Shown here piece by piece: positions 10,692 to 21,929 of a stretch of 64,000 nt of DNA. The notes below the pieces were generated by a model, which was not told the origin of the DNA, did no database searches, and was given only the letters and a program-made list of their open reading frames with translations. The stretch is from Tetrapyrgos nigripes (Eukaryota; Basidiomycota; Agaricomycetes; Agaricales; Campanellaceae), in assembly GCA_013368315.1 (NCBI GenBank), contig JAACJM010000254.1, forward strand, positions 53,032-117,031, written 5' to 3'. Numbering within the stretch: position 1 is the first letter of the stretch; every line of letters begins with the position of its first letter. The position numbers and the translations under genes were made by a program.

Positions 10692-10702
10692 TTGATTTGA
10701 CT
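10692..10702 (+). promoter_or_regulatory. self-primed primer-binding site
   Basis: TTGATTTGACT, two bases inside the 5' LTR, is the exact reverse complement of AGTCAAATCAA at 10616-10626 in the LTR. Eleven paired bases at the RNA 5' end is the Tf1 self-priming arrangement. No tRNA 3'-end match was noticed. Confidence 0.75.
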
Positions 10703-10778
10703 TCTTTTTGAAAAAATTGGCTCAACTTACTCTCTTTTACGCCCTCTCATCTCTCTCTCACGCTACTCCTATTCCATC

Positions 10779-12038
10779 ATGTCCCAAAACTGGACGTATT
10801 ACGACACTCCAGCTCCCTCCTTCGATCCCCACACCGGTGCAGATACCACTGCTCCCGCTGTTGATCCCAACACACCTGCCAATATCAGCTTTGCTGAGTA
10901 CGTTGCCATTGGTGAGGCCATCGACGCCATCAGAGATCTACCACCACCACTCTCGATGACATTCAAACTCGTTTGACCACCCAGGACACCATCCTACATA
11001 ACATCCAGGACGCTCAAACCAATACCGCTACGTCCATTCGCAACATCGAAGTCATCATGACTAACCTTACTCAACAACCCTCCATCCAATCACCAACTAC
11101 CGGTGATCAATCGGGTTCTACTTCGACTTCTACGTCTGATCCAACGGCGAACACTGCCTTCACGACATATTCCTCCACTACCACGACATCCTCTTCTCAG
11201 AAACCCCCACTTTCGAGCTTCCGGACAAATTCAAGGGAAAGGCAGCAGATGTGGAATATTTTATCAGAGAAGTGAAAGATACAATTGAGTTGTTGGGTTT
11301 ATCTTTGCCTTCGGACAGGCAGAAGTGTATTTGGATGGCTAGGTTATTAGGAGATGGTTCACCAAAGCAATGGTATTTTTCCATCATGACTAGCGAACCG
11401 GAACTTCTCAATTCTTTTGACAACTTTATTCAACGTTTTAAGGATCATTTCGGGGATAGTAATCTCGAGTACAACGCCGAGATGAAACTCAAGAAGCTCA
11501 AGCAAACCGGCTCGGCTTCAGCATATGCCTCTCGATTCTCCGAATTGGTCGTTCACGTTGATCGGAGTGAATCCACGAAAATCAATCAATTCTACACTAA
11601 TCTCAAAACCGCCAAAGGAAACGTGATGAACGTCCGAAGAAGTTCCTTGACTACATAAAGTGGGTTATTGACATCGACAATCGTGTTCACGAACGTGAAG
11701 AAGAAGGTAAAGAAGAATCCCCTTCCAAATCTTCTTTCTCCCCCTCCAAACCCGCAAAAACTTCGAATTCTCACACTACTCCTCCTTCTAACAACTCTAC
11801 TTCGAACTCTAGCCTTCCTCCTGGTGAGCCCATGCAAGTGGATGCTACCAAGACAGGCAAACCACACCCGAAACTTTCGGACGAAGAAAAGAAGCGAAGG
11901 AAGGACTTAGGATTATGTGTTTACTGTGGTAAATGTGGCAAGGACATTGACAATTGTCCTAACAGATCTCCATACGTCGTCAAACGTATGGAAGCAGCGA
12001 AAGCTGCTAGGGCTTCTTCCCAGTCGAGAAAAGCCTAA
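10779..12038 (+). pseudogene. gag of the gypsy element, frame-broken
   Basis: ATG at 10779 begins MSQNWTYYDTPAPSFDP. The reading then moves through three frames: to about 10976, 10973-11210, 11215-11658 and 11832-12038. The central part carries the retrotransposon gag core (FELPDKFKGKAADVEYFIRE, LGDGSPKQWYFSI, FKDHFGDSN, YASRFSELV). The C-terminal part has a zinc-knuckle-like CVYCGKCGKDIDNC, with Lys where His is usual. The frame changes are unlikely to be programmed, because there are several of them. Confidence 0.75.
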
Positions 12039-12139
12039 CCGGTCGCTCTACTTGTACTCCAGAGTCACCGGTTGGTGAAGGAGTACACCACCATCGCTTA
12101 CCCACTCAATCAGGTCCGGCGACTAAGTTCGAAAGAACT

Positions 12140-12661
12140 ATGGATGGCACCTGGCGTCTAATTTCTACGTATGCTCCTACTTACATCTTTTCCAATTCTC
12201 CTTTTTCTTCAAATCATTTTATCATTTCAGTCTCTCTTCATTTTCCTGATCGTCCACCAATTCGTACTCATGCTTTGATTGATTCCGGTGCGACTGTTTC
12301 TTGTATCTCAGATTCTTTTTCATCTCGACATTCACTTTCTCGACGTCTAAAGGACGTACCTGTTCCTGTGATGGCGGTTGATAACCGTCCTATCGCTTCT
12401 GGTCTTATCACCCAAGAAGTTATTTCTAGAATTCGTGTAGGATCTCATAATGAGGTTCTTCCTCTTGCTGTTGTTTCGGTATCTTTTCCTATCATTCTTG
12501 GTTTGGATTGGCTATGTCATCATAATCCTGATATTGATTGGCACTCGAATTCTCTTTCTCTGCATTGTTGTGGCTTGACTCCAGTGTCCAGTACTACTGT
12601 TTATGCCAAAGGCTTCGGTCTCTCACATCTCAGTCTGTTAATTCTACTCGCGTTGGACTAG
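12140..12661 (+). pseudogene. retropepsin-like aspartic protease segment
   Basis: ALIDSGATVSCISDSFS is the D-S/T-G active-site motif of gypsy proteases, followed by the expected ILGLDWLCHHNPDIDW. The frame stops at TAG 12659-12661. Coding potential continues in another frame (SVPDNPDIKILNSRRFFQQS, then DEDFSEYIPPHYRSFLD, ending 13140), and RT begins in the original frame. At least two shifts therefore separate protease from RT. Confidence 0.8.
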
Positions 12662-12805
12662 GCTTCAGTCTACTCTCTTCGCCTATCTTCTCTACTATTC
12701 AAGTTCCTTCTTCTGATTGTACTTCTGATTCTTCGAATTGTACTTCTACAATTTCTTCTTCAGATTCTATTTCTTCTTTACCTACTCAATCTTTTCTTTC
12801 CACGT

Positions 12806-15800
12806 TTGTTCATCATAACGGTTATGGAAATTCTACTTCTACCAAATTCACCGTTCCTGCGCAAGCGTCGTTTAGCGTTCCTGACAACCCGGACATCAAG
12901 ATCCTCAATTCTCGACGGTTCTTTCAGCAGTCCAAGGGTTGCCAAGTTGCTTATTTGCGATTTTACGACTCTACTTCTCCACACTTCATCAATTCCTTCT
13001 CCCCACCCTCTTCCCCTGATTCCAAACCACCTCCTCCTGAACCACCCCCGCCCATCGGTCACAATCCACTCACCAATCCCGACGAAGATTTTTCCGAATA
13101 CATTCCTCCACACTATCGATCTTTCCTCGACTGTCTTTAAAGTTTCTGATCACTGTCATAACAACATCAAAATCGAGTTAGAGGAAGGAAAAACGCCACC
13201 GTTTGTGAGAATGTATCGTCTTACCAAGCAGGAAAGGCAGGCAACTGTCGAGTACATTCACAACAACCTTCATCGTGGCCACATACGGGCTTCTTCATCT
13301 TCTGCCGGGGCACCAATTCTATTCATTTGGAAAAAGACTGGAGAAATCCGTCTTTGCGTTGACTACCGCGGATTTAACGCCATCACCGAGAAAAATCGCT
13401 ATCCACTTCCTCTCGTTGATGATCTTATCGACCGTGTACGCAGTTGTAGTGTATTCTCCATCATCAACTTGAAATCCGCTTATGCTCATCTTCACGTACG
13501 TGAAGGTGATGAGTGGAAAACAGTGTTTCGCACCCATCTTGGTCTATTCGAACATTTAATCATTCCGTATGGTCTTTCCAACGCTCCCGCCACCTGGCAA
13601 TCATTCATTCAGGAAGTTTTATCTGACGTCATCGATGTTTGCTGTGTCGTCTACTTGGATGATATCTTGGTGTTTTCTCGATCTCAAGAAGAACATCAGG
13701 AACATGTTAGAATGGTCCTTGATTGTCTTGCCAAAGCTTCTTTGTATGCCAACCCCAAGAAATGCGAATTTGACCGCTCCGAGGTCGAGTTCCTTGGCTA
13801 CATTGTTAGCGCCAATGGACTCAAGATGAATCCAAAGAAGTTATCAACGATCGTCGACTGGCCTGAGCCTACAAATCTCAAACAACTTCAATCATTTCTC
13901 GGCTTCACCAATTTCTACCGACGCTTTATTGACGATTATTCTCGAATTGCCATTCCACTCACAGCTCTCACTCGTAAATCCCCATCTTTCCATTTCAACG
14001 ACTCCGCAAAATCCGCTTTCAATTTACTTAAACATCTATTCACTACTGCTCCCATTCTCCGGCATTTTCAGCCACATCTTCCAATCACCCTCTCCACTGA
14101 CGCCTCCAACTTCACTATCTCCTCCGTACTCCAACAACCTGACGCTAACGGCCACCTTCACCCCGTCGCCTTCTATTCTCGAAAGTTAGCACCATCAGAA
14201 ATCAATTACGACATACATGACAAGGAGCTTCTCGCCATCATTGACTCATTCAAAGAATTTCGGCATTGGCTCTCAGGCTCTCCCTCTCCCATCAAGGTTA
14301 TTTGTGACCACAAAAACCTTGAATACTTCATGCGTTCTCAACTCCTCAAGCGACGACAAGCACGTTGGGCTTTGTTTTTGTCAGAATTCGACTTTCAATT
14401 ACATTGGGAACCTGGACATGGGAATGTTGCAGATGCTGCGTCGAGAAGGGCTGATTATGTGCTGCAGGATGAGGATGAAGTGAAAAAGGCTCAGCTGTGT
14501 ATCGTTCTTTCTTCCTACAACACTTTTCCCCTTTTCCATGATGATCTGGCTTCTTCGCCATCACATTCTCTGAGCTCTCTTTCCACCATTGATGCTTTTT
14601 CAACTATTACTTTGGATAATTCTCATTTATTGGATCAATTCCTTTCAGCTTTCAAGGAAGATTTTGAGTGGCGAAAGGCAATTGCAACCGGTGATTCGTC
14701 CTTCAAACTCCACAACAATTTAGTTTTCCATAACAATCGACTCTATGTTCCTCCTTTCCTTCATTCCACCATCGTTTCCTCTCATCACGACAGCGTCATT
14801 TCAGGACACCCAGGCCATACACGCACTTTCGCACTCGTTTCACGCGATTACTCATGGCCAGGGATGACTACGTATATCCGACGTTACGTTCAAGCTTGTG
14901 ATACGTGTTCACGCATCAAAGCTCCTCGACACAAACCCTACGGTCTCCTCCAACCTCTCTCCATTCCTAACCGTCCTTGGCAAGCCATTACCATGGATTT
15001 TATCGTCAAACTCCCAGAATCCTGCGGATACGACTCTATTCTAGTCGTTTGCGATAGGTTGACACGTGCCACACACTTCATTCCCTGTTGTGAATCGATG
15101 ACCGCATCCGAACTCACATGGCTCTTTCTGGATCGTATTTTCCGTCTTTATGGTCTTCCTCAATCCATAGTCTCAGACCATGGTTCACTATTCGTCTCGA
15201 ACTTTTGGACAGCCTTACTCGGACATCTAAACATCAACTCCAAAACCTCCACCGCTTATCACGTGCAAACCGATGGTCTTACAGAGAGGACAAACCAGAC
15301 TCTGGAAACATACCTCCGTGCCTATGTCTCCTACCAACAGGACGACTGGATCGACTACCTACCTCTTGCCGAATTCACTTTTAATAACCACGAAAACACT
15401 TCCATGAAACATACCCCATTCTTTGCCAACCTCGGATTCCACCTGACATTCGAACAAACTCTCACTTCCGTTTCTACTGTTCCCGCCGCTGACGATCTCG
15501 CCAAACGTCTACATATCATTCACTCCAAGCTTAAAGCAGAATTAGCACATGCTCAGGAACTGCAAGCTAAATATTACGACAAATCTCACGCTGCTCAACC
15601 TACACTAAAAGAAGGGCAACTCGTATGGCTTTTACATCGCAATATTCATTCCACCAGACCTTCGGACAAACTCGATCATTGTTGCCTCGGTCCCTTTCCT
15701 ATCATCAAACCTGTCCACCAACAAGCATTCCTCCTACAACTTCCCTCTTACCTTTCATGCCTATATCCAGTATTCCATGTTTCCCTCCTTGAAGCTTATC

Positions 15801-16261
15801 ATGGTCCTTCAGAATTCCACAAGCACTCCGACCCTGTACCTTTAGAACTCTCTGACGACTCTCCCATCATTCATTCTGTCTGTGACGTGCGAAAAGTTGG
15901 ACAACGTTTTGATTACCTCTGCCACTTCAAGGACTCATCAGATGACGACGATACATGGATTCCTCTTACGGACATCTCTTCCGACTACAATCATCTTATC
16001 GAGCGCTTTCATCGTACTCATTCGCGCGCTCCACGACCTCACAAACTTATCATTTCAAAATCACATAACGCTGAATCACTCATTAACGGCACTACAACTT
16101 CTAACGACTCTACTTCTATTCAAACTCCATCTGTTCCCACCGCTCCTTCCACTTCTGTTTCTATTCCAAACTTCGTTCCACGACCCCCTACCCCAGTTCA
16201 AAAATCCATTAGCCCCAAATCCAACTACACCTCCCATTCATGCCGTTACACGCTCTGGTAG
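12806..16261 (+). CDS. pol: reverse transcriptase, RNase H, integrase, chromodomain
   Basis: Genuine pol sequence starts near 13140 in this open frame; the first ~110 residues are the wrong frame for the upstream linker. RT shows LCVDYRGFN and the catalytic VYLDDILVFS (near 13650). RNase H has LSTDASN. The integrase has the H-H-C-C finger (GHPGHTRTF ... CDTCSR) and DDE residues in TMDFIVKL, VSDHGSLF and GLTERTNQT. A chromodomain-like tail (DDDTWIPLTDISSDYNHLI) follows. The last codons shift frame near 16230: the usual TRSGRK...RLD gypsy ending is read in another frame to 16307. Enzymatic motifs look intact; the flanking shifts argue against function. Confidence 0.9.
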   Translation: MFIITVMEILLLPNSPFLRKRRLAFLTTRTSRSSILDGSFSSPRVAKLLICDFTTLLLHTSSIPSPHPLPLIPNHLLLNHPRPSVTIHSPIPTKIFPNTFLHTIDLSSTVFKVSDHCHNNIKIELEEGKTPPFVRMYRLTKQERQATVEYIHNNLHRGHIRASSSSAGAPILFIWKKTGEIRLCVDYRGFNAITEKNRYPLPLVDDLIDRVRSCSVFSIINLKSAYAHLHVREGDEWKTVFRTHLGLFEHLIIPYGLSNAPATWQSFIQEVLSDVIDVCCVVYLDDILVFSRSQEEHQEHVRMVLDCLAKASLYANPKKCEFDRSEVEFLGYIVSANGLKMNPKKLSTIVDWPEPTNLKQLQSFLGFTNFYRRFIDDYSRIAIPLTALTRKSPSFHFNDSAKSAFNLLKHLFTTAPILRHFQPHLPITLSTDASNFTISSVLQQPDANGHLHPVAFYSRKLAPSEINYDIHDKELLAIIDSFKEFRHWLSGSPSPIKVICDHKNLEYFMRSQLLKRRQARWALFLSEFDFQLHWEPGHGNVADAASRRADYVLQDEDEVKKAQLCIVLSSYNTFPLFHDDLASSPSHSLSSLSTIDAFSTITLDNSHLLDQFLSAFKEDFEWRKAIATGDSSFKLHNNLVFHNNRLYVPPFLHSTIVSSHHDSVISGHPGHTRTFALVSRDYSWPGMTTYIRRYVQACDTCSRIKAPRHKPYGLLQPLSIPNRPWQAITMDFIVKLPESCGYDSILVVCDRLTRATHFIPCCESMTASELTWLFLDRIFRLYGLPQSIVSDHGSLFVSNFWTALLGHLNINSKTSTAYHVQTDGLTERTNQTLETYLRAYVSYQQDDWIDYLPLAEFTFNNHENTSMKHTPFFANLGFHLTFEQTLTSVSTVPAADDLAKRLHIIHSKLKAELAHAQELQAKYYDKSHAAQPTLKEGQLVWLLHRNIHSTRPSDKLDHCCLGPFPIIKPVHQQAFLLQLPSYLSCLYPVFHVSLLEAYHGPSEFHKHSDPVPLELSDDSPIIHSVCDVRKVGQRFDYLCHFKDSSDDDDTWIPLTDISSDYNHLIERFHRTHSRAPRPHKLIISKSHNAESLINGTTTSNDSTSIQTPSVPTAPSTSVSIPNFVPRPPTPVQKSISPKSNYTSHSCRYTLW

Positions 16262-16425
16262 AAAGATTACCGCTCCTGATAGATTAGATCCTATTATTAA
16301 AAGGTAGTTTTTTGTCCCCGGGTAGTGGCAACTTTTCCACTGGGTTTTCCAGGCCAGGTTTTTAATGACTCCCTACTTTGGTTATTTGTAGTACTTAGTT
16401 ATAAATTTCCGTTGTTTTCTAGCTT

Positions 16426-16438
16426 AAAGAGGGGATAA
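16426..16438 (+). other. polypurine tract
   Basis: AAAGAGGGGATAA lies directly against the 3' LTR, the expected plus-strand primer. Confidence 0.8.
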
Positions 16439-16696
16439 TGTAGTAGTTAACTCTCCTTATTCACTCTCCTCACTCTCCTTACTCACATCTCCACTTTCCT
16501 CTACGCCTTAGACACTCCTCAACTCCTACTTCGACTCCTATGCTCCTTACTGGTTCTATTTTCGTCATAGTACTCCTTTTAGCATTAGTATTTATACTTA
16601 GACTTTTCGTAGTATTTTCCTCAGGCAAATCAACTCTTATTTTCTATCTGAAGTCGTCTTTGAGTCTACTTAAGGGATTATTCCAAGTCCCTTACA
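16439..16696 (+). repeat. 3' LTR of the gypsy element
   Basis: Same length as the 5' LTR. The self-primer equivalent at 16623-16633 reads AGGCAAATCAA, one base different from the 5' copy, so only the 5' LTR matches the binding site perfectly. Confidence 0.95.
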
Positions 16697-16936
16697 AGAT
16701 GAATCTCAACCAGAAATTGACTATACCAGATGCTACTGGTGCAATGATAGGATTTACACTTAGAGCAGTTACATACATGGGTGGTCATCACTTTACATGT
16801 CGCACTATCATGATGGTATCACTTGTCAGAGAAATTTCCAGCCAGAGAACTGTAATATCAATGATGTTAATGAGACCTACTTTAAAACTGCAGATAATGG
16901 GAGTAAAGCAATGATAGGAGTGTTATATATTCAGGA
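16697..16936 (+). pseudogene. coding fragment split by the gypsy insertion
   Basis: Right of the target duplication the sequence reads MNLNQKLTIPDATGA, FTLRAVTYMGGHHFTCRTI, then one base out of frame YHDGITCQRNFQPENC to QD-stop near 16936. The 'LRAV.Y.GG.HFT.R ... HDG' pattern resembles the tail of a peptidase-like protein family common in basidiomycete repeats; that is recollection, not proof. On the left of the element a frame reading SLLIYFNIFDPQ joins this one across the duplication. It may be the end of gene X or a separate gene. Confidence 0.45.
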
Positions 16937-17458
16937 TTGACAGAATGACTAAGTGACTAACATAATATGCTTTTGAAAGATATACCACATAATTTTGGCA
17001 ATCTGGCAAACTGAACATATGCCAGAGATGTATTGTTACTATCAATGACAGTGAGGATACTGCTTTGCACTTTGCACATCCATACCATCTGTATGATTAA
17101 CACAGCTTTTGATAGTATATGAAAGGCCTCGTAACTTGCCACGCGAAGCGATGGCTTTTTCCCCCATTAACTTATGTTGTCTTAGCAACTTTTCCACGCC
17201 TGCAATTTCTATTGGCCAGTCTCTATGATGCCAACAACCGAACGAGGATGCTGTCAGCTTTTTGATCCGACCCAAGCTGTCGTCAACCATGAACAAACAA
17301 TGACATAGCCCAAGTCGCATCGGATTTTCATAAGTCTTTTCACCTTCACCCTACGATGTGCTACTACAGGCCTCATAAATTGCCATGCGAAGCAGTGGCA
17401 TCTTTCCCCAGTACCAATGAAGAGACCCAATGTGAGAGGATACACGATGGGATTTGAA
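16937..17458. repeat. gene-free stretch with two copies of a dispersed GCCTCGTAA motif
   Basis: 17124-17166 and 17368-17411 both read roughly AGGCCTC(G/A)TAA.TTGCCA.GCGAAGC..TGGC and then T/C-rich sequence. Related copies occur at 30809, 35719-35751 (inverted), 40809, 41052-41086 (inverted) and 41199. No gene seen. Confidence 0.6.
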
Positions 17459-19100
17459 TCAGATATGAGGAATGAGGGTTGTCCATTCTATGGTTTGATG
17501 GGCACTGGTCGGAAGTGTGCGCAACTCCATCAGAGCGAGGATAATGAGGGTTATCCGAGCAATGCCATAGAAAATTGGCCCAATGACCCCTCCAACTATG
17601 AAAAGGAATTTGGCCCATATCGACCCCACCAATTCACCGCAGAACACTAGAATTATTCCCAAGACGGGTAAACAGGTTACTCCAAGAGCACATACACGCC
17701 ACATGATTTGCTCTGTGTGGGATGGGAATGTGAAAGCCCATGGGATGCAGTGGATGGCCCCAAATATGACTGCGATGGATATGACTGAAACATATAAGCG
17801 CCAGGGGTCCTTTTTGAGGCCGGTTCGATAATGGGATTGTCCAAATGTCAAGTAGACGCTTTGGTGGAATAGCGTGAGGAGGGGGTAGGGAATTACTCGG
17901 AGTGAACGGTAGCTATATAAAATTTTCCAATTGGATCCTATTTCCTGACCGATTGCTTTGAACCAATCCCATATGGATCCTGCTGTACCTCCTCCCTTAG
18001 AGCTTTGATTTTGAGAATTAATTTTGATCGGACAACGGACCCTCTGAGGTTTATCTAACCAAAAGAAATATGTCCCAAAGTTGAGCAATGCGAAAGCGAG
18101 TGTGAGTATTTCAAGGTTCGTGATAGAGATTCCTTCCACACCACGAGCAATACATTGGACAATGAACCAAGCGGTCTGTCCTATGGCGAGGAGTTCGGAC
18201 AGAGCATCACTTTTTCCTTTATCCTTGATCTCGTCCTCTGTGACTGATAGAGCTCAAGTAGACATGAGGCCGGTTCTTCACCGCGCAATTGGTATGCGAT
18301 TGGACCAACCTGCCAATGTGTAAGCAATCGCAGTTTGCCTTCACGCAGAAAGTGAGATCTCACAGATTCTTCCCCTTCTTTGATGAGTCGCTGTTCCTCT
18401 TTCCCAGCCTGCTCCCCCTCCTCACCAGCTTGCTTCTCCTCTTCTAATTCCAGCTCCTCTTCATCCAAATGCCCTTTGATGATGAATTCCTCCTCACACT
18501 TTCCACATATGTTGATTGCTGCAGTTTTATCCTCCACTGTGAACCACTCCTTATCCTCGAGTGTTTGCAAATACTTGTTCTCTCCGTCATATAACGCAAA
18601 CCCCCCCATGACGACGAAAAATCCGTGGGTCTTCGTCCAGTTATAGTTCTTCTCTTCAAAGTTAAAAATCTTTAGACAAATGCCAAAGAACTTGGTACTT
18701 AATATAATCACGCACCGTACTTCTTTGCGATTTTTCGAGCTGCGAACCATTGTCGCATAGCCCACATGATAATTAGCTCCGGTACGATGAGTGCGAGAAG
18801 CATAAACAGGATATTTTGAAGCGTGACAACAGCGCTGCGAATGCCAGGGTACTCGGAGTTGCTGACATCTTCGTCCCCATACCAGTTGAAATTTCTCGGA
18901 ATGTTTGGATGAATCGCAACCCAGGTACAGATGAAAACCACCGCGATGCAGCTGTAAATGATCTCCTCCGTCGTCCTACAGTTGTGAATATCGCTGGAAT
19001 GGTCAAACCCTGACCCATCAGTGGTTGCGAAAGTGTCGTTGACGAGGACAGCGGTATCCAGTGCGAGAAGAGGACGAGCCAATGCGTACAAAATGAGCAT
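17459..19100 (-). CDS. multipass membrane protein, basidiomycete-specific family
   Basis: Three exons (19100-18716, 18653-18310, 18235-17459) join to 501 residues. The N-terminus MLILYALARPLLALDTAVLV looks like a signal peptide or anchor. Next come RTTEEIIYSCIAVVFICTWV, the conserved WVAIHPNIPRNF, and MWAMRQWFAARKIAKKYE. Exon 2 carries THGFFVVMGGFALYDG and a Glu-rich coiled-coil-like insert. Exon 3 has QTAWFIVQCIARGVEG, ILTLAFALLNFGTYFFW and several C-terminal hydrophobic helices, ending EWTTLIPHI. I know this as a large uncharacterised family in mushroom-forming fungi. Function is unknown and a membrane location is likely. It is one of the few genes here that looks intact and not transposon-derived. 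Confidence 0.8.
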
Positions 19101-19250
19101 AGCAGTTGTTAGTGGGGAAACAAAGTTGGGGGAGGGGGAAACAGTGCTACTTATGACACTGAGGCATGTCTATGTCTTGAAGCGTCCATGAGCCCGGTGT
19201 ATTGATCAATAACTTACATCAGATACTCTGGTTCAACAAGGATGACTGAC

Positions 19251-19531
19251 TATGCTTGTAAATTGTGGACAAAATTATCTCCCAAACTTTCCTCTGATTT
19301 TTACCATTTTCGCACTTCCCCAAGCCGTTTTCTCCTGCCGAACTTCTCTTCAAGCCAATTGAACATTTGTTGCAGGATCGCACTTCTCTCCGATAATTCC
19401 CGTGAACACTTTGAGCGTGATGCGTGACATCTCCCCTCTCCCCAAATCTAGCTCACCAAACACTTCTAGTAAGTACTTCTCATCGCACGAACACTTCTCG
19501 TCATCAAACAAACCTCTAAGTGTGACGTGAC
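19251..19531 (+). repeat. element 2 left terminal inverted repeat
   Basis: About 281 bp. It contains repeated subterminal motifs of the form GAACACTT...AGCGTGA..CGTGACA and CACGAACACTTCTCG. The MITE at 26049-27013 shares the GTGGACAA and GAACACTTT..AGCGTGACATGTGAC motifs. Confidence 0.85.
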
Positions 19532-20040
19532 AGCGCTCACATCTCTCCGTTTTCCGAACTTTCAAATTCCAACGCACACCATCATGTTACTAGAAAGCTT
19601 TGTAGTAGATCTATTTCTCTGCAGAGGCCATGCATGGGGAAGGCAAATTTTTTTATGTACCAAATTTGGAGGGCGAGTATCTCACGCTTCTTTCAAAGCC
19701 ACAAGGCTCAAGCGCAAGTGGTGCACCAAATTTGGAAGGTGGATGTCCCACGCTTCTTCTCAATCTACGACAACAGTCAAAGAGTTTACTCTGCACAGGA
19801 CACTATGACATTGGAGTCAGTATGATGAAGTATGTCATTGGGGAGAGTCGGAAATTAAGTTTCCGCAGCAAACAATGAGCCTGCAGGGCCTGAGGTCCGA
19901 ACCTCAAGGCCTGCGCAAGGCTAATCAGTGAGTCTTTATAAACCTCTTTGGATCTTCCATCGTCCCCAGTTCAACTCTCGTCACTCTTTTCAGTCTCCTC
20001 ATCTGGCTGGCCCAGTGTCCTGGCCATCTTGCTTCTCTGA

Positions 20041-21797
20041 ATGGATACTTTGCAGCGGCCATGCTCTCATATTTCCAAGAAATGCAAAACCCCTTGCCCA
20101 TGCGAGGACTTTGTCAAAGCCGACTCTGGCTCTCACCGGTGTACATCATGTGGTCACCGCAGTCATGAGCATTCTTCCACCATATTGTCTCCAAGTGCTG
20201 ACGATGGCCATGAAGACTCCAGTGTCCTGAAGATTATGTCCCATAATCTCTCTGGCAAATCCCAGACATTCCTTAGCAAAGCAAATGCCGAGATCAGCAG
20301 AGGCCTCAAGATTCCGCCCCATGAAAATCCACATTCCTCATCACGTAAATCCAGTAGTACTAATTCTGGAAACACGTAAGTCTTTCACTTACTTTTAAGT
20401 CATCTATTTTCACTATATGTTTGTGTGTACAGAGCTGCGCCCATGAGTATGACTCACCAGCAAGGCAAGAACGTAGATGGTACTAGTGGATCTGGAATGT
20501 AGGTTTTCCCATCTCTACTTTCCCACCTCTTTTTGCAGCTCCAAGGTGCTGATGGTTTATTTCTTCACGTCCCCAGGCAAGTTGACACTCTGTGAGTATT
20601 CAGACACATAGTATTTACACCTCTCATTGATGATTACTTATCTGACCTTCAGTGCTGGTCAATCGTCGAAGGGCAAGCTTGTAGCTGGTCTCATTTTCAA
20701 TCCTCACAGTACTATTGGGGAGTCAGCTGTACGTTCCAGATTAACTTTTTAATTGAATAGCTCATTCATTTGTTCATTTTCAGCTTCAAAAGGAACTTCG
20801 TGTCCCAGGTATGATATGTTCCCAAACCAACATTGACCATCTCAAAGAGTTGGGACTTGCTATTGGGCCTCGGAAGGGAGTCAACATTAACACTGATCTC
20901 AACCACCGTAACTTGGTAAATGTCTTAACCAAGTGGTTCCCCTTTTTAGGTCATCTCTACGAGTCTAAGTCTAGCTCAGATGGAGATGATCAAGCACCCT
21001 GGGTGGTTTGTGCACAAGCGTACAAGTCGGTTTTGATATCTCCAATCAAATTTCCAGTAGCGCATGACCTCTACCATAATGTTGGGATGTGCAATGGATT
21101 TATCTTGGTATGTCCATCTCTCGATTGACCTTGGAATGACTGGTAAATGACTTATGTGTGTTTTGTACACAGCTTCTCGTGATCCAATTCCGAAGAATGT
21201 TATTGCCGAATTCTTCCAGGGAGCTCCACACGAATTCGAGGAGCTATGGAGCACGCTAGCAAAACAGGAAGGGTGGCCAGATGGTCTGTCTACTTCTTTT
21301 CTTTTTTTGTTCCTGGCTCTTCCGAACATTGACCCTGGTGATTTTTGAAGATGATTCTTGTCAAGACAAGGATGACGACAATGATGACGGCCAAGATTGT
21401 GATGATGACATGTATGCCTCTGTTGTTGGAGAGAAGAGGAAACAGAAAGGCAATGATGATGCAGGTGAGTATTGTAGTACGTGCATCTCCCCTTATTTAA
21501 ATTTCTGCTAATTGTTCGTTATGATCCTGAAGGGAAATCTATCAAGAAACCCCGCAGATCACCTCGCTTCACAACAGTAGTCTCTGATTCCAGCCCTCTC
21601 AAGAGAAAAGGTGTGTTATCAATATCTATGAACACGTTCTGAAGCTTATATTGTGCATGTAAACAGACCGTGAAACGTCTTTGATTGACTCTGATACTGA
21701 GTCAGCCCAGGCTACTGGCCCTCTTCCCCTGTCTGTTGTGAACCATTTGATCCATGGAACCAGGATCGCCAGTTTACGCTCTGACAAATGTAAATAA
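20041..21797 (+). CDS. element 2 gene A': Cys-rich, charged protein (unknown)
   Basis: ATG 20041 gives MDTLQRPCSHISKKCK, then paired cysteines and histidines (CPCEDF ... CTSCGHRSHEH) that look like a small zinc-binding module of a type common next to basidiomycete transposons. The exon model is 20041-20375, 20433-20498, 20577-20591, 20653 onward, then a long exon (RVPGMICSQTNIDHLKEL ... GMCNGFIL to about 21105). Later exons are NVIAEFFQGAPHEFEELW, an acidic block (DKDDDNDDGQDCDDD), the basic KKPRRSPRF, and a final exon ending LRSDKCK at 21797. The splice into the NVIAEFF exon is uncertain. Acidic and basic tracts suggest a nuclear protein, parallel in character but not clearly homologous to gene A of element 1. 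Confidence 0.6.
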
Positions 21798-21929
21798 ATC
21801 CTCATCTTTTCTGACTTACATGTTCATGTTCAGCTTTCTCTGTCCTTTGAACCACTCATGATCACACCTTTACTCTACTATACCGTTATGATCAGTTTAG
21901 TTACACACTCATTTTGATTCAGAATACTA

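Larger units (their letters stand above)
10432..16696 (+). mobile_element. Ty3/gypsy chromovirus-like LTR retrotransposon, full length
   Basis: Two 258-bp LTRs (10432-10689, 16439-16696) start TGTAGTAG and end CTTACA. They differ at nine positions that I counted. Between them, in order, are a self-priming binding site, gag, protease, RT-RNase H-integrase with a C-terminal chromodomain-like segment, and a polypurine tract. The 5-bp duplication AGATG flanks it. Gag and pol change reading frame several times, so this copy is probably not autonomous. The order PR-RT-RH-IN plus chromodomain places it in the chromovirus branch, and the priming signal suggests the Tf1/sushi group. Confidence 0.95.

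Noticed and set aside
12778..13113. 111-residue minus-strand frame in the gypsy element
   Set aside because: Shadow of the Pro-rich linker between protease and RT.
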